A DNA stretch of 64,000 nucleotides from Lytechinus pictus (taxonomy: Eukaryota; Echinodermata; Echinoidea; Temnopleuroida; Toxopneustidae), in the NCBI RefSeq assembly GCF_037042905.1, contig NW_026974140.1:13465001-13529000 (forward strand). The letters are read 5' to 3'. Position numbers and translations under genes: made by a program. A model generated the notes under the pieces. That model made no database searches. It was given only the letters and a program-made list of their open reading frames with translations, and was not told the origin of the DNA. Positions 1 through 15,700 of this stretch are shown here, one piece after another (the stretch's first letter is position 1; each line of letters begins with the position of its first letter).

Positions 1-199
1 GCATCAATGACCCTCTCACGATCAGCTTGATGTCCAAACTTGACCGCTAGCTCCACCCCTCCTGCCACCCTGTCAAGCAGCTTAGTGTGGGGCTGGGGTG
101 TGTCATCTGGTGTGTCACTCAAGGGGTCATGCTGCCTAGGGTGGGGTGTGGTGTCCCAACCTATGGGTGGTAGACTGATGGGGAACCAACCTTCAAGAC
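1..199 (-). CDS. C2CD3: C2CD3 exon 33 (partial, cut by window edge)
   Basis: Residues 1485-1550: GWFPISLPPIGWD and VAGGVELAVKFGHQADRERV (vertebrate GWYPIILPED, VGGLELSISFTHRGDRERV). Acceptor ATCCAG in phase 1. The reading frame stays open to position 1 and the gene continues beyond it. Confidence 0.93.
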
Positions 200-3100
200 C
201 TGGATGGAAGAAATATATGTATATAACTGTATTTCAAAGAGAAAAAATCACCTCTGCACCTTAAATGAATCTATTCATGTGTAATTTTATTTATCTTTTT
301 TCTAAATTATGAATGAGAACAACAAATTTTTTTAATGCCAATTTGAGGCGGAAACTTCATGAGATAAAGCTCTGTGTATTTACATCATTACATTCTCAAC
401 TCTCTATGAATACTTATATGATATGAAAACATCCCTATTATTTACCAGTTCTGTTTGCTAACAGCTTCACAAGTGCGATAGTAGCTGAACCAATCAGTAT
501 ATCTCCTGTGTCAGCAATGACCCGATGACCTCTCATACCACCTCCACTTCCTCTAAGTAATGCATCTTCAATATGTGGTCTCTCACCATCACCTGTAGGT
601 CATTGTTGAAGATAAAGTAATTACATGAAGTATATATGAAATTGAATGATCTGAAAAGACACAATATGAAAAACAAGAAATTACTAATAGTAATAATAAT
701 AATAACACCATATTTTACCCAAGGAAGCCACTTCAGTTCTGAAAACTGTTCTACCAGTGGGCCCTCCTTAACATGACAAGATCATTATGAATTTCTTGTT
801 CAATGAATTTAATGGAAATTATATTATTGAATTAGTCCCCCTTTCTGTTCCTACATCTAATTTTAGTATGCTATCATGATATCTGTCTCTCTCATTCAAA
901 TTCAGTTTGAGTCTATAGAATTATTCTATCTATCTCTTGGTGACTTTTGTTTGTGTCTCTACACTTTTCCCCTCCCTCCTCTTTTTTTCTCTTCATCCAT
1001 CATCCATCTGCATGCCTTCCCCACTCTATGGTCCGTATTTTGAAGTCGGGTTTAACTTAGACCATGGTCTAACTTTGTGCTAAAATTATGGAAAGCCAAA
1101 AATTTGTTTACACTGTATATTTCTTGTGTTTACTGTTCTCTTCCTTGATTCTTTTAAGATGAAGACAATTATCTTATTAATCTTTCCCTAACAGTTAAGA
1201 ATGATTTAAGAGTTAAATTAGCTGTTACTCTGAACCTTTATTGTTAGAGATTTATGTCACAATTGGCTTTCCATAGTTAAACCACAACTTTAAACCAGAG
1301 TTTAAATTAAACCCAACTTCAGAATATGGGCCCATGTCTGTCTGTCTCTCTTCCCCTAATGACCATCTTAACCACCTTTTTTCATCCCACCATCTTTCAT
1401 CCCTCCAAAAAAACTTTTCATATTATCCCAAATAATTTATTTCACTGATCCTTCCCACCACCCTACCATTCTATACCTTCTCTAAAACCAGGTACTTGAT
1501 GCCAAACTTGTAAGATGAGATCAGCAGATTCCAATGCCTCAGCTAAACTCATCACATCATCATCTTCCCCCTCCCTGGGTGCGAGGAGGAGGGGGCATGG
1601 AAGCTCTACATGATGGTTGTACTCTGGACAGAAACTCCTGGCTATGGTTCTTGTTACACGCACCTCCTAAGGAAATGAATGAAATGACAAGTAATACAAA
1701 ATATAACATAGAACATAAATTTTGACAATAATTCTGAATTTGCATCTCTGTACTTACATATCTGATCACTCACTCATTCAATTTGAATATTCAACATTTT
1801 CAATTAGTCAATTCTTTTAAGATCATAGAAGGAAATGTAAAGTTGAAGTACTGTATATTTTGAAATTAGCTTATCGCAAAATTGGTAAGTTGATCACTAG
1901 ATATAGTTTAAATCACTATGCCAATATTTATTTTCATACAATGAAGATATTGACACAATACTGCATCTCCAATTTTGCAGAGATAGAGTGAAAACTTGTT
2001 ATGAAATGTATACATCCCATAATGATTAATGTGGTTTTATATTTCCTCCAGTGTGGAGCAAGAAAATTGCAAGAAATACTCTAGTCAGCACATCAGACGT
2101 TTAACAAAGGAAAAAGGGAACAATAAGTCTGAGATGAAAGAGGGAAAAAAAAGAAAAATAATATGAAGGTGAACAAAAGAATTTTCAACAACTGACATTG
2201 ATATTGAATGGAGCGAGTTCTATCAACACAAACCTATTCTGCCAAGAAAAAAACAAGAAGAAATTGAATGTAAAGAGCAGTAAATAAAAATCTCTTAACT
2301 TTAGAGCCTGATAAATAATAACTTCTTCTACATATGACAATTTCAAATGGAACATGAGTGTATATCCCATGATACTTACATCCTTAGCCATGAATGATAG
2401 TTGTATCTTGATGTATGAATTGACTCCAACCTGACTAGGATACTGCATCCCGTTGTCATGACGAGCTAGAGATGTTGCTGCAGACTGGAGGAAAAAAGTA
2501 CATATGTTATATAAGCTTTCAACTTTAAATATGGGATATGCCCCCCCCCCCAAAAAAAAAAAAAAAAGGTTTTGATCATTACATAAGATAATGAGCTTAT
2601 GCATCTTATTTGATGATCAAATTCATGCAAGTATGATTAATTTTCAAATGAATATCAGTTCTTACCTGAAAACTCATTTGCTATAGACATTGCAACAACT
2701 TAGTCTTGTTTCATAAAGCTTTTTATCAATAACTGCAACATTTCTATAACAATTCTGCTAGTAGCCAATGAAATGCCATGATTTCAGATTTAATATATAT
2801 CAAAATCATGACAAGCTCCATTAGAGGGGATCCAGTACATGCAATACAATATCACAACAAAGGTTTGTATGACCAATACTCTGCCCTACTTTGACACAAG
2901 GTAGTAAGTAACATATTAACCAAAATTGAGAATTTAATGTGTTTACATTCTATAACTTGATGTCTTCATCCAGGTCAAATTTTAAAGGAAAATGCTGCAT
3001 CTGCTATGAAATATGGCTGATTGACCGTCATGCTTATCAATCGAGGTCTATGTAAATGACAGACACATTTTGCCATTATACAGGAAATAGTACTCTTTCA

Positions 3101-6100
3101 ACTTGCTTCCTTTTGTCAGAGTACGGCAGTACAGTATACTGAATGAAATCTGGTAATCTCATGACATGCCTTAAGACCACAAGCTCTAAGAATAGTGAGT
3201 GCTAAGGATACATGAGGACCCCCAGCAGTAGCACCTATCGCCCTTGATGGATTGGTTCTGTGTTGGATCACTGTCTGTCTGTAGCTTACTGTTACATCTA
3301 ATAGTCCACTGTCATGAAGCTATGGGCATTGACAAATGAAACAAATCATTATTATTGCAAGTTATTGTGATACAATGGTATTCATTTTTAAAATCAAATT
3401 AATGTATAAATGTCAGACATTTTAATTTCCTGAAGAATATACATGATTTGGATACTCATTTGCTAAGTTAACTATTTCTTATTTTATATTTATTTGTAGA
3501 AATCAGCAATTGCCCCCACTTTTCATATGTTACATTTGATTGTGATTGATATTTTCAATGTCTGATTTTTTAAATGTTTATTATTACAAACTTTCTTCTT
3601 TGCTAGACTTGGCCTGTACTCCTGTTTTTCAGATAAATCATATGGAGGAACACAATGTTTTTTTATACATCATAAAACAAATTAAATGAATTCATACACT
3701 ACAAAGTCTGCAATATGAATTCAAAGTTCAAATTCATAGTAATAAATTTCCAACAGAAAAATAATACGGAATCACCACATAGTTGTTTAAAAAAAAAATC
3801 TGATATATTTACCATTGCACCTGTTTCATCTGCTGCCCTCTGATGGTCATCTTGATGAGTACGAAGGGGTAATGAGAATGTCTGGACACTGGGCTCACCT
3901 CTTCTCTGCATGGTTACCATGGCACATAGCTTGGCTAATGGTAGGGTAGCCTGTAAAGACAAATATTGGGAAATATTGATAAGAGTCTTGTGCTTACAAT
4001 ATACTTTAGCATGAGTTATATTGCAGAAGTACATCATTCAAGCTTTGAAGAGTTGTTTCTTTTTTAATTCAAGAAGCAAAATTTATCATACAACAATGAA
4101 ATAGAGTAGGAAAAGAGGAGCAACACAACCAGTCATTACCACTCATGGTAGGGATTAATCAAGAACAAATATTTTGATGAAATACAAGACAGTTGACATG
4201 CTGTGAAGAGCATAGACTTTATATAGGTCCTGATGAATAAAGGTTTTACCATAAAAAGCTCTGGAAGATTCGCATAAAACAGCCACTGACTATGAAACAA
4301 CTCTTATAAAAAATAACTTGAGTTTTCTCCATTGAAAGGTTTTATGCAACAGGGCCTTAGGATTCTTTTCTGTAATGATAAAAATATCTGTTCATCCCCA
4401 TGAAAAACACATTTTCAGATAAATCTCACTAACCTTAGCAATGACTTGATCCCTAACGTTAGGGTAGTAGAATCGACACCAAACCTCAAATGGTATACCT
4501 CCAGCATGGCCTCCTACTCCTGCACAGGCTGTAGGAAAAGATTTACAAAACAATAAAAAAATTATTCAGGCTATGGAAACATTAATTGATAATTCATTAC
4601 TTGTGTTAGAAATTCAAATGAAAAAGGGATGGTATTTCTGTTTTTATGTTTTCATTAACAAATCAAAGTTGAAAAAAAGTTAATCAATCTGGGATTCAAA
4701 AGGATTGACAGTTATGGTTAAGTTGCTATGATTATGGTAAATACCATGGAAACCTAGATTTGATTGGCTGCTCAGCCCTATTACCACAGAAGTAATGGAA
4801 AGGTTATTATAACTATGAGTCCTTCATGAAACAGATTCCAGATAATGTATACACAGTGATATGAATGTTCAAACTTGAACTGCAGAGCTATTTTCGATTG
4901 GCTTAACAGAGTATTTCATAGAGTAAGAATGCTAGAAGCAGTATCACTCGTTGGTTGGGTTGAAATGTCATTGACAGTATTACCTGTGAGAAGTTCCCTT
5001 TGTACTGGAGTGCCTTGAACCAAGACTATCCTATGTCTGCATACATCATTGAATACAGGATCAGGAACACATAGAGTAGTCGGAGTATGGTGAGGTCTGA
5101 GAGTTAGGCTATCTACAGGACACAAAAAGAAAAGTGATTGTGAAAGCAGTGAATAAACCAAATTTTACCAACAAATTTACACACTAAGTCATATTTATGT
5201 AACATATTGAATGATTGAAATTGGAAATGTAATTGATCATTTAGGATACTTGGAACTGAGTATGTGTGGATATGGTGTTTATTTGAATCTATAATCCTCT
5301 TTTGAGAGTTCCGTAATAAGAACACTAGTGTAAAACTTGGCTACTTGGTCCCATGGAAAGAAATAGCCTACTCTTTGCTATGTTCCAAAACATTTATTTT
5401 CAAAAGTCTAATAGTCTGATAAATCAAGTGAGTATAAAGCCATCAGCCATGTTACAAAAAATTATGTTTTTAACATTCTACCCCAAAAATTACAAATTAA
5501 TTGGAAGTAATACCAAGTAGATTTTTAAATGACAACTTACTGTCTTGGAGTAGCCCTCCGAACTCCTGCTGTTGCTGTAGTTGTTGTTGTTGATGAGGAA
5601 AGTGATATTGGATGAAACAATCTGCCTCTCCCCATACCGAGTCTTCAAGCTGAGGCAAACCCTGGATGCTTTCAATGACTACCTCAAAAACATGTTCAAC
5701 TAAAACACAGAGAGAGAAAGAATTAATGGAATATGAAAGTCAATATTAATTGACAAATAATGTAAATCATGTAGGAAATAGGAGACAAGAAGAAATAGTG
5801 AAAGAGTGAGGATACAGAGTGAGAGGACAGAGGGAGGGAGGGAAGAAGAGAGAGAGAGATATATAAAAAGGGGATTAGAAATGAAATAGAGGGTAACAGA
5901 CAGAGACAGACGTGACAATCACCGTTTATTTCCAATTCGTCTAATGCCAATTCATCCAATTGCCAACTCGTCTACTACCATTTGGTCTATCATCAGTTCG
6001 TCTACTCACCACATGGTCTACTTTTATTTAGTCTAATGCCATCTTGTCTAATAACCAGTTGGTCCAATAGCCATTTAGTCCATATATACCATTTTGTCTA

Positions 6101-9100
6101 ATTAAACTAAAGTGTTAAATGTGCAAAATGAATGAAAAGAAAATGGATATTAGACCAACTGGTTATTAGACAAAATGGTAATAAACGAAATGGTGATTAG
6201 ACAAAGTGATTATTTGAACAAATGGTTGTAAGACGAAATGTTGATGGACAGAATGGCATTAGACTAAATGAAGGTAGACCATGAGGTGAGTGGACGAGTT
6301 GGCAGTAGACGACTTGGCAATTTACCATAATCACATAGACAAATTGGGGAGATAAAGAGATTTTTAAATATCTTGTCAAATATATACCATTTCTAAAAAA
6401 AAAAGACATGATCAATTTATATCAAATTGTGATAATACAATATTCTTACCTGCGCCCGTGTCTTCTACTTCTTGATCGGCAGTGTGAACATTAGCTCTAA
6501 AATAAAAACAAAAAAATAAACGTTAAATTATTATACAAATATTCTTAGAACTTTTTCTCAATCTAAAAAATATATTCAAATGAAAACAATAAACATCTAG
6601 ATTTGTCACATAAGTATTAAAAGGTTAAGATGTTAGAATAAATCACTGTACACAGTACACATGACTAGTGCAGAGATGTAAACCATCAGATAAATTTGCA
6701 TGAATTACTATAGATAATGACCTGTAGCAACACCAGATTATCTTTTCTCATTGCTTGTTTATTACACATTCCTCCTTGTTTACAAATTTTGCAATTAAAT
6801 TGTTCATAGTACATTTCTTAAAGGTATCTTGTAGATGACTAGTAAATTACTAGTGGATTGCAATTTACACATTACTCAGTGAGTTAATTACAGGAACCTC
6901 ATTGTAAATTACACTCAGAGAATTTCCTGTAATATACAACCTGTCAGTCAAACACACCTGTGAAATTGACTGACTTACTTCTCCCGTATACCAGTCAAAA
7001 CCGGTTCACAGATGAAGTAGCGAAGTACTGTTTCATCCATATTCAAATGCTGTGATAATTTTCAACAGACTTGCAATGACTGATATTTCATCTTAGACAT
7101 AATGAATTAATGAAATTAAAAGAAACAGCTGAATATATCAGATAAGTGTAAGAATTTTTTGCAAGTAAAATATCTTTATTTCAAAATCAAATAATAATTG
7201 TGCTCACCTCTCTCCATAGTGCACTGGTCTCTCAGGTACATCAGTAGCATCTCGTCTGATAGATTTCAACCTCTGTAAAGCAGAAACCTGAAAAAAGAGA
7301 AAATCACTAAGCAAATTAACATTGATAATTTGTTTTTAGTTGAATGTAGGGCAGCTGCACAACAAAACTCATAAACATAAAGTAATCATAATAATCCTCT
7401 TTTATATAGGATTTAATACATCATCAGGACGTCTCTATGCTCTTTACAGATATATTATAACCCCGGTCATTGGATCCTGGCATGCCCACATACAATGATA
7501 ATTTCCCACATGTATTGATTAAAAATTAGAGGCACTGTTGTTAATTATTCACGGTAAAAGGGCAAGAAAGCTCCAATGGAAATTTATTATGCATACACAT
7601 TATAACATGCATCCTTACCTGTTGCTGTGATCCTAGAGCCAGGAGTATGGTCAGCTGTCCACAGCGCTGACCAGTGAAGGGGTCATTTATTGGTATTTCA
7701 TTGTCTACAGCTACAACAGGATACTGAAATGGAATGAGGGTCATAATATGAATAAAGGTAAAATCACCAAAAAGAGAAAATATTGGAATTCAAATAATGT
7801 TTTCAACATTAATTAGCAATTTTCATTAATTCTTAATACCCCATTCATATATGCCTACTACAGGTATATATTTAGCTATTATATTACTGCTATAGTGTGT
7901 ATTTCATCCTTTGTCAGACGATTGTTGCAATGAGAATGTACAAACAAGAGAAAAAGAATTTTCAGTTTTACTAGGAAAAACCTTTCCAATAATATAGTTC
8001 ATTTTCCTTGCTGATATCAAACATAGTCCACTTTTTCCCCTAGGGAAAAAATGAACTATTTGTTTTTCTGCCCCCCCCCCCCCCCCACGCACACTCAACT
8101 CAAGATGCAGGCACTGTACGTGGCAGCTCAAGCCATATTGTGTACATCTCTCACTGATGAGCTTGGTCTGCTGTCTGCAAAGCTAGCTATCATATATCCA
8201 AACAGTTATAAATCGCATTAACAGCTTTCATACAGACACAGTTCATGGTTTTCTTATTGCAATATTTTGGTAACATTGTATTTTGTCTAAATTTGGATAT
8301 GCACCATTGTGTAAACAAAACAACATACTCCTCTTATTTTTTCCAAAAGGACAGTGTATACATTTCCATAATGGAAAATTATGACATTGACGGATTTACT
8401 ATACGTTTCATTGAAATGAAACTTATTGCAACTGTTTGTCAAATGGGACCTGGAGACTAATCAAAATATTTTAGGTTATAAACAGTTTTTTGCTCAGGCA
8501 AATGAAAAAAATCTTATATTTTGCTATAACAGATCCCTGATTCAGAGACAAGTCCTACCTGTGACTTGAGCAATGTCTTGCCAATTCTTTGGTCTCTATA
8601 CGACATGTAAAGCTGATGTAAAGGGAGCTTGGCAATACCTAGTAACTGTAAAAAAGAATACCAAGATTTCATTGAATATGGTGGTCTTAAGAACAGGCAT
8701 TTAAAACACGGATGAAATAAAGTTTGGAATGATTAGGAAATGTGAAAGAATAATAATCAGTCCTTGTTTCCATCAACAAACCTGTTACTGAGATTATTAA
8801 CTTGACATGCAATTTATAACAAGTGGAATGCCTCTGGCCGTCTCACCTGCATCACGCGATTCAATATAGCAGCAGTGCTGATTTTGAAAACTACTATAAC
8901 TCGCACAAGATGTTCAGTGATACTTGGTTACTCTTATTTCCACGTTTTATGAACTAGACCAATACACTTATAGAGATATGATGGCAATTCAACAAATACC
9001 CCCAACGTGGCCAAAGTTCTTTGACCTTACATGACCTTTGACCTTGATCATGTGACCTGAAACTCGCACAGGATGTTCAGTGATACTTGATTACTATTAT

Positions 9101-9704
9101 GTCCAAGTTTTATGAACTAGACCAACACACTTTCAAATTTATGGCTGTAATTCAACAAATACCCCAATTTGGCCAAAGTTCATTGACCCTAAATGACCTT
9201 TGACCTTGATCATGTGACCTGAAACTTGCACAGGATGTTCAGTAATACTTGATTACTATTATGTCCAAGTTTCATGAATCAGATCCATAAACTTTCAAAG
9301 TTATGATGGTAATTCAACAGATACCCCCAATTCGGCCAAAGTTCATTGACCCTAAATGACCTTTGACCTTGGTCATGTGACGTGAAACTCATGCAGGATG
9401 TTCAGTGATACTTGATTAACCTTATGTATAAGTTTCATGAACTAGGTCCATATATTTTCTAAGTTATGATGACATTTCAAAAACTTAACCTTAGGTTAAG
9501 ATTTTGATGTTGATTCCCCCAACATGGTCTAAGTTCATTGACCCTAAATGACCTTTGACCTTGGTCATGTGACATGAAACTCAGGCAGGATGTTCAGTAA
9601 TACTTGATTAATCTTATGGCCAAGTTTCATGAACTAGGTCCATATACTTTCTAAGTTATGCTGTCATTTCAAAAACTTAACCTCAGGTTAAGATTTGGTG
9701 TTGA

Positions 9705-9743
<39 letters not shown>

Positions 9744-12700
9744 CGCCGTCGGAAAAGCGGCGCCTATAGTCTCACTCTGCTATGCAGGTGAGACAAAAAT
9801 GTAAAGATTAATTTTAAAATGCATGTACAAGTTGTAGGCAGAATGATTCAGAAAGAGCAGGGGGAACAAATTGCATGTGATGAAATGTAAAAAGCAAAGA
9901 AAAAAAAATGAAGTAAAATAATGATAATGACAGCACATAACAAAAATTGTATGAGATGTTAGATTCATAGAGATATTGCATATTGATTTCATCTCACTTG
10001 AAATTGATTCTTAATTAACCACTTTTGTTTACTACATAATACCTGGTCGTGTTGAGCAGATGTCTTTTTATCCCAGACTTCAATCACAGTGAAATTATTC
10101 CTCATTCTCTCCAGGAGTGACTGGGTCAGAAGCACCGGAGATACCTAAAAGAGCAAATTAAAAAAAAATGTTGCAAATGCATCTACTTCTTATTCATCTG
10201 TCTCTGAGCTCCCACCCCTTTATGATTGATTACTTTATTACCTTAAACAATTATTATGCCATTTACTTAGAGAATGTTTAACTTGATTCAAACCCATCCC
10301 TACACCGTAGTTAACACTTGAAATTTGATTAATTTCAAATTTATATTTGATTTGAGCCAATTGCTACATATTTTATAGAAACAATACCTCCTAATTCCAC
10401 ATTCCTTTTTCTTTTTCTTGTTCTTCATTTTCATTATCTTTAGATACACACATTTTATTACTGAATCAGTTAAACAATCTCTCCTCTTACTAACGATCTT
10501 CAACAGGCTGCGATGTCTTAGTGTTTATTCCCTTTCCTACATTTGAAAATAAACATGATTCAATGAACTTTCACCCCACAAAGAAACAAATAGGGAAGAG
10601 CAACATAGAATGAATTACCTGTACATAGTCAAAGTTTGGTTGAGTGGTTCCCCAACACACATCAGACCTAGCTGCATCATCCAACCAGAACATACGACCA
10701 ACCAAGTAGGTATTATGCACCAGTCTGTCTCTTCCTCCTGTGATGTATACATGACATAGGATGAGCATGTCTGGTAATACCATATGTTTATCAATCACGA
10801 TTTTCTTGTTTATATGATATCAATAAAGAATCATAATCTTTTCTTAGCTATAACTGAATACATGTACATAAAATATGAGTTAGTTGCATCTATCATTATC
10901 ATTAAAATCTTTCACCAAATATGAATTAAGTGATTTATGTAGATCACCTTTTTACATAAATGTACCCTAAATAAATATATTATACATCTTTCTACATAGC
11001 TCTTTCAAACTTTAATCAATAGTTACCTAATCACATCATCCATAACAATTTATCTTTTGAAACAAAATATTTTATGAGACCATTTTCGAATTATATCTTT
11101 GGTAAGCTCAGAATATAACAAAATTTTCCTAAATCATCAGACCTTAGGGTATCCCAATTAGCACTTCATACTCAAGTTATTTTGGGGGCCCTGTAAAAGA
11201 AAGCTCATTGGTTAATCATAGGACTGATTTTCATAATGTATTGCATTGACTTACATGTGTAATAAAAAATACCGTCTGTTGGAAATAAATCTTCACTGAC
11301 TATTAAAGCACAAATTTCCCCTCTACATCCCAATCACACAATGTGCACATACCTGAAGTATACTGTAAAGTAGGATGAGGATGAGGTCTCGGCATACTAT
11401 GTCCTGGTATAATGGGGGTATTCAGATGACCATCTCTTACATACAGCAAAGAATGAAGAGTTAGGGCCTGTGGTGGAGAATGATGACATAAGAATTTAAA
11501 TGATTTTGTATACTCGAGGTAAAAAAAAGGCCATCAAAAAATTTGTGTATAGGGGCAAAGGGCAATTGGCCTTTCAAAATCTTTGGAATTGCCTATGAGC
11601 CCAAATGTATTACAAAGATTTTTTTTATATGTACATGGAAATCAACATTAACTAGGTTGAGGAAAAGAGAGTCCACCATAAAAATGCTTAGACTATCACA
11701 ACTACAGTCATTATGAGACCAAACCTGAAATATAAATAGCCCACATAAACTGCAATTATCAAATTTTCTGAAAATAATGAAGAAAAAAAAGTTAGTAACA
11801 AATGTCACAAGCGGATCTATGTATAATACATGTATACTGCATAACTTAATCCCAAGTACCTTCATGCATAAGAGCCTAAAATATGTAAAAGAGGATGGCA
11901 CAAATAAACCAAAAAAAATTCTATAACACACCTCAAAGCCTCCTTGCTGGTTTGGAGATGTATCCCTATTCTTCTTTTTGGTAGATTGAATAGTTTGATC
12001 ATCAGCATATTCTCCTCCAAAATTGTCAATATCTGGTCCTATAAAGGAGAGAGAGAGAGAGGGTAATAAATAATATATTTTAATGGCATAGTAGATTCAT
12101 ACTGTACAACTATAATATTAATTTATTTTGGTTATTTTACTTTTAACTTTTTTACATTTGGTTCAATTTGAACTGTTTCTTCTGAGATAAGATTTTATCA
12201 ATCTCTATCGACCTGGATTGGGTGTATGAGAGTCTTGACATGAATATATTTACATAATGAATATGAGCATTAAAATGAACAGATTTATGATATACTAATA
12301 TTTGCATCGTGACAGAATATGTTGCAAAAAACCTGAATAACAACAATTAATAACAACAACAACAACAACAACAACATTAAATTTTACTAAAATCTAAATG
12401 TTGCGTTTAGCACAATAATATTGCAAAAATGTGCTGGTTGCTTATATTCACTTTTCAATATTTTAATACAAAATGCTCCAGAAATGTGACTGCATTATTA
12501 ATATAAAATTATTTAAGTACCAGAAGTGCATATTTTCCAAAGGAAATACTGAAATAATATGATATCACAAGGAAACGAACCTGGATGACCAAATGGAACA
12601 GCAGCGCATGACTTCCCAGTTGTTCTATACCCACTTCCATCTTTGGCCTGGTGACTCTTAGGTGAAGTATGCCTGGATGATGGCTGTGATGGTGGTGATG

Positions 12701-15700
12701 CATGCCCTGTGAGATGAGTTAACCCCACCCTACGGTCAGATGAGGGGAGGGGTACAATCTTAGCACCCTGCATCTCGGCTACTCTGGTCTTAGCGAGAGC
12801 AGAGGCAAAGTCCTTACTGTCTGATGCAAGCTCCATACTTACCTATGACAAATTGAATAAAGAAATATTGATAATATACCCAAAGTGATGCATCTTATGC
12901 AACTGAAAAGGGAGTTTCTACTCAGAAGAAGAAATATATATATAATTCAGGTGTATTCATTTGAATCAAAATTATTCCTTTGCCATTATAATACAAAACA
13001 AATAATCATTGTGATTCATTCAAGATGATAAGGCAATCTACAAGTCTGTTATCAGGGGTATAAGGGACTCTAGAGGACTCTCTGGGACACCAGACTTTGA
13101 GTGTGTATATATACATGCACATTGCCATGTAAAGTTAATTGGCAATAGATGTTAAATCCATGTGCAATGGGGATTAAAGGTAAATTGTGACATTGGTTTA
13201 TTTCAAAACTTTCTTTTAGATTTCACTCTTCGCTTTTCAAAATACTCATAAACAAGTTCTGAGTCCATAAAATGTATTGCATTGGCCAAAAGAACTGTTT
13301 TTATTCTCAAAAAAATATATAAAGAAGAGAAATTTTGCCAAGTGAGCTTTCTTTTGATGCAGATTTTGAAATTGATATAAAAAATGAAGAGCGCCACCTT
13401 GAGACCAAATGACATCAATACCTGCTCATGAATATTCATATCCATCGCCTCTGCGCTTGTCTCACGTGCCGATCTGTATACCGGCTATACAGTACAGTAT
13501 CGGATTGAACGGCGGAGTCTGTTTGCGACTTTTTCATTCATATCCTGTAGGAGCGTGTGCATTCGCGCAGTCCCTCGACGGCAAATTAAATAACTTGGAA
13601 ACAACCAAGGAACTTTTTTAAATGTGATGTTATGCACGTTGTTTTTCAAATCGCGGAGAATAGGTCCTACGTACATCTTGATATCTGGGCAGAGTACCAG
13701 GTACCGAGAGACGGCTTCCTTCCCTTTCCTTGCTTTTCATCTTTGCTTCGTTTCTCTAGCTGTATTTTTTTTTCTTTACTTGTCCAGGGTATGAAGGGAG
13801 GGAGAATTATGGTTGCTTGTGAAAGGGCTATTCTTATTTTTTTTCCCGTTTTTTATTTCTATTTTATAATTATATTTACATACGCATTTTTGTTTCGATT
13901 CCGATTCACTGAATTGTTATCAATTTCTTCAGGTTCTGTATTTTGATTTGTTCATTATTATAACGTGTTGTAATATTTTTTTTAAAGGAAAAGGAAATCA
14001 TTTTGTATTGAACTAGCTTTGCCGCCATTCTTCATTATTTTGCTTTGTGCGTTATATAGGCCTATAAGATGCTCTTTCTCTTCCAGTGATTATTTGTCAA
14101 TATACTGCCTCAATGTATTTATCACTAAAAAATGACAAATACCGCGTGGCCTATGCCTTTTTTTTTAAACAATATATTCTGGGGCGGATCCAGCTTTCAC
14201 TAATAACGGGGCCGGGGTGAACAATATTTTCATCCACATTTTTCCCGATCGATCGGCAGCTCAAAGCTAGTTTTTGTTGGAATCTATAGTCGTAACAGTA
14301 CTAAACCCTATAAAAAATGCGAGCGTGAGGTATTATTTTCGGACTGTGTATTGTGTCCTGAAAATTGATCTGAGCAATATGATCATTAAACAAGATGCAC
14401 ACTGACGGATAAGGTGCTCAAAAATTTGAATAAGTAAAGGCCTATTTAGTTCCCTTGTTCGTTTTACTATAAGCCCTTCAACAATGTTTCCGTGTTTTGT
14501 ATTACATTGATCAGTTAATATTTCTTTATGTCTCATACTATTTCGATATGAATTATACCTTGTCATTGTACTTGTTACTATGATTTTATATACTAATAAC
14601 TCTGAACTTGTGAACCTGTTTAACCATGACTGAATGAATAAATCAATAAATGAATTGGTATAGATGAATAGATGTTCCATCGAACAGGCAATGCGAACAC
14701 AAAGCGCGGGCTAAATTGTTTTTATACATGTGTAGTGACATGATTGGCTCCCACCCCTCCCCAAGTCTGAATTCCCCTCACCTTTTTTTATTCATTCTTC
14801 CTCTTATATTTTGCCCCCCCCCCCTCTGCTTTCGTTCATATTACTTTGCGCCGCCAATATCGGGGGGGGGGGGGGGCGTAACGTCGGCCTCCTGGATCCG
14901 CCTATGATACCGGTGCGTAGGTCTGTATGTTATAACCATGTAACATCGATCCCCCTCCAAGTTTCTCTTTGCATTTTTCTTTTCAACTTGTTATGGTAGT
15001 ATACTGAACAAGAACAAGTATGACGTCTCCTAGGTGCCTCTCCCTCCACCCACTCCTCCTCGGTCCGCTGCATGTGCTCGGATAATAAAATTACGTACTT
15101 ATCATGGTGATATATATATAATAAAATTGCAAATTTTATTGCAAAAACTGCATTACTCGTGAATTTGTGTTTCGCATTTCTGATGTCTTATTAAATATAT
15201 ATATATATATTCGAGGACATACAGCTAGGCGGAACTATTTGGGGGAAGGGGTCTTCCATCTCTGTGTGATTCCGAAGTTCCGATGATGGTTCAGAGAATG
15301 TACTTCATGCAAAATCACGTTTTGGCATGACCTCTCAGCGCTGGGCATATCGACGGACAAAAAAATGCAAAAATGTGATGGATCGAAATGGTAAAAAATA
15401 TATATTTTAAAGAAAACCATCGTTATAAAATGCAGTCATACCAACATATTTTTGTTAATACCAGTTTGAACTTAGATAAAAATTATAACCCGAGGCTATA
15501 TTAGCAGCAGGGGCGGCGGAACCGGGGGGCGGCAGGGGCACTTAACCCCCTACATAAAAAAATCCCAGTAGGAAAAAATGCCTTTTTTAAATGGAGAGTG
15601 CACTTATTTCAAAATGATGTACATGAATGTCCCTTTTCAAAATAAAATACCCTTTTTGAAGTCAAACGATACATTTTAGGTTGGAAATCACAAAATTTTT

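Larger units (their letters stand above)
1667..5540. other. Introns between C2CD3 exons 31 and 25
   Basis: Apart from the exons listed, the intronic stretches here are AT-rich. I see only homopolymer runs (C10 then A15 near 2541-2567, A8 near 3790) and no gene, RNA or clear mobile element. Confidence 0.6.
10145..12580. other. Introns between C2CD3 exons 20 and 16
   Basis: AT-rich introns with short microsatellites: (GA)n near 12048-12061 and (AAC)n near 12352-12374. No other feature recognised outside the exons. Confidence 0.5.
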
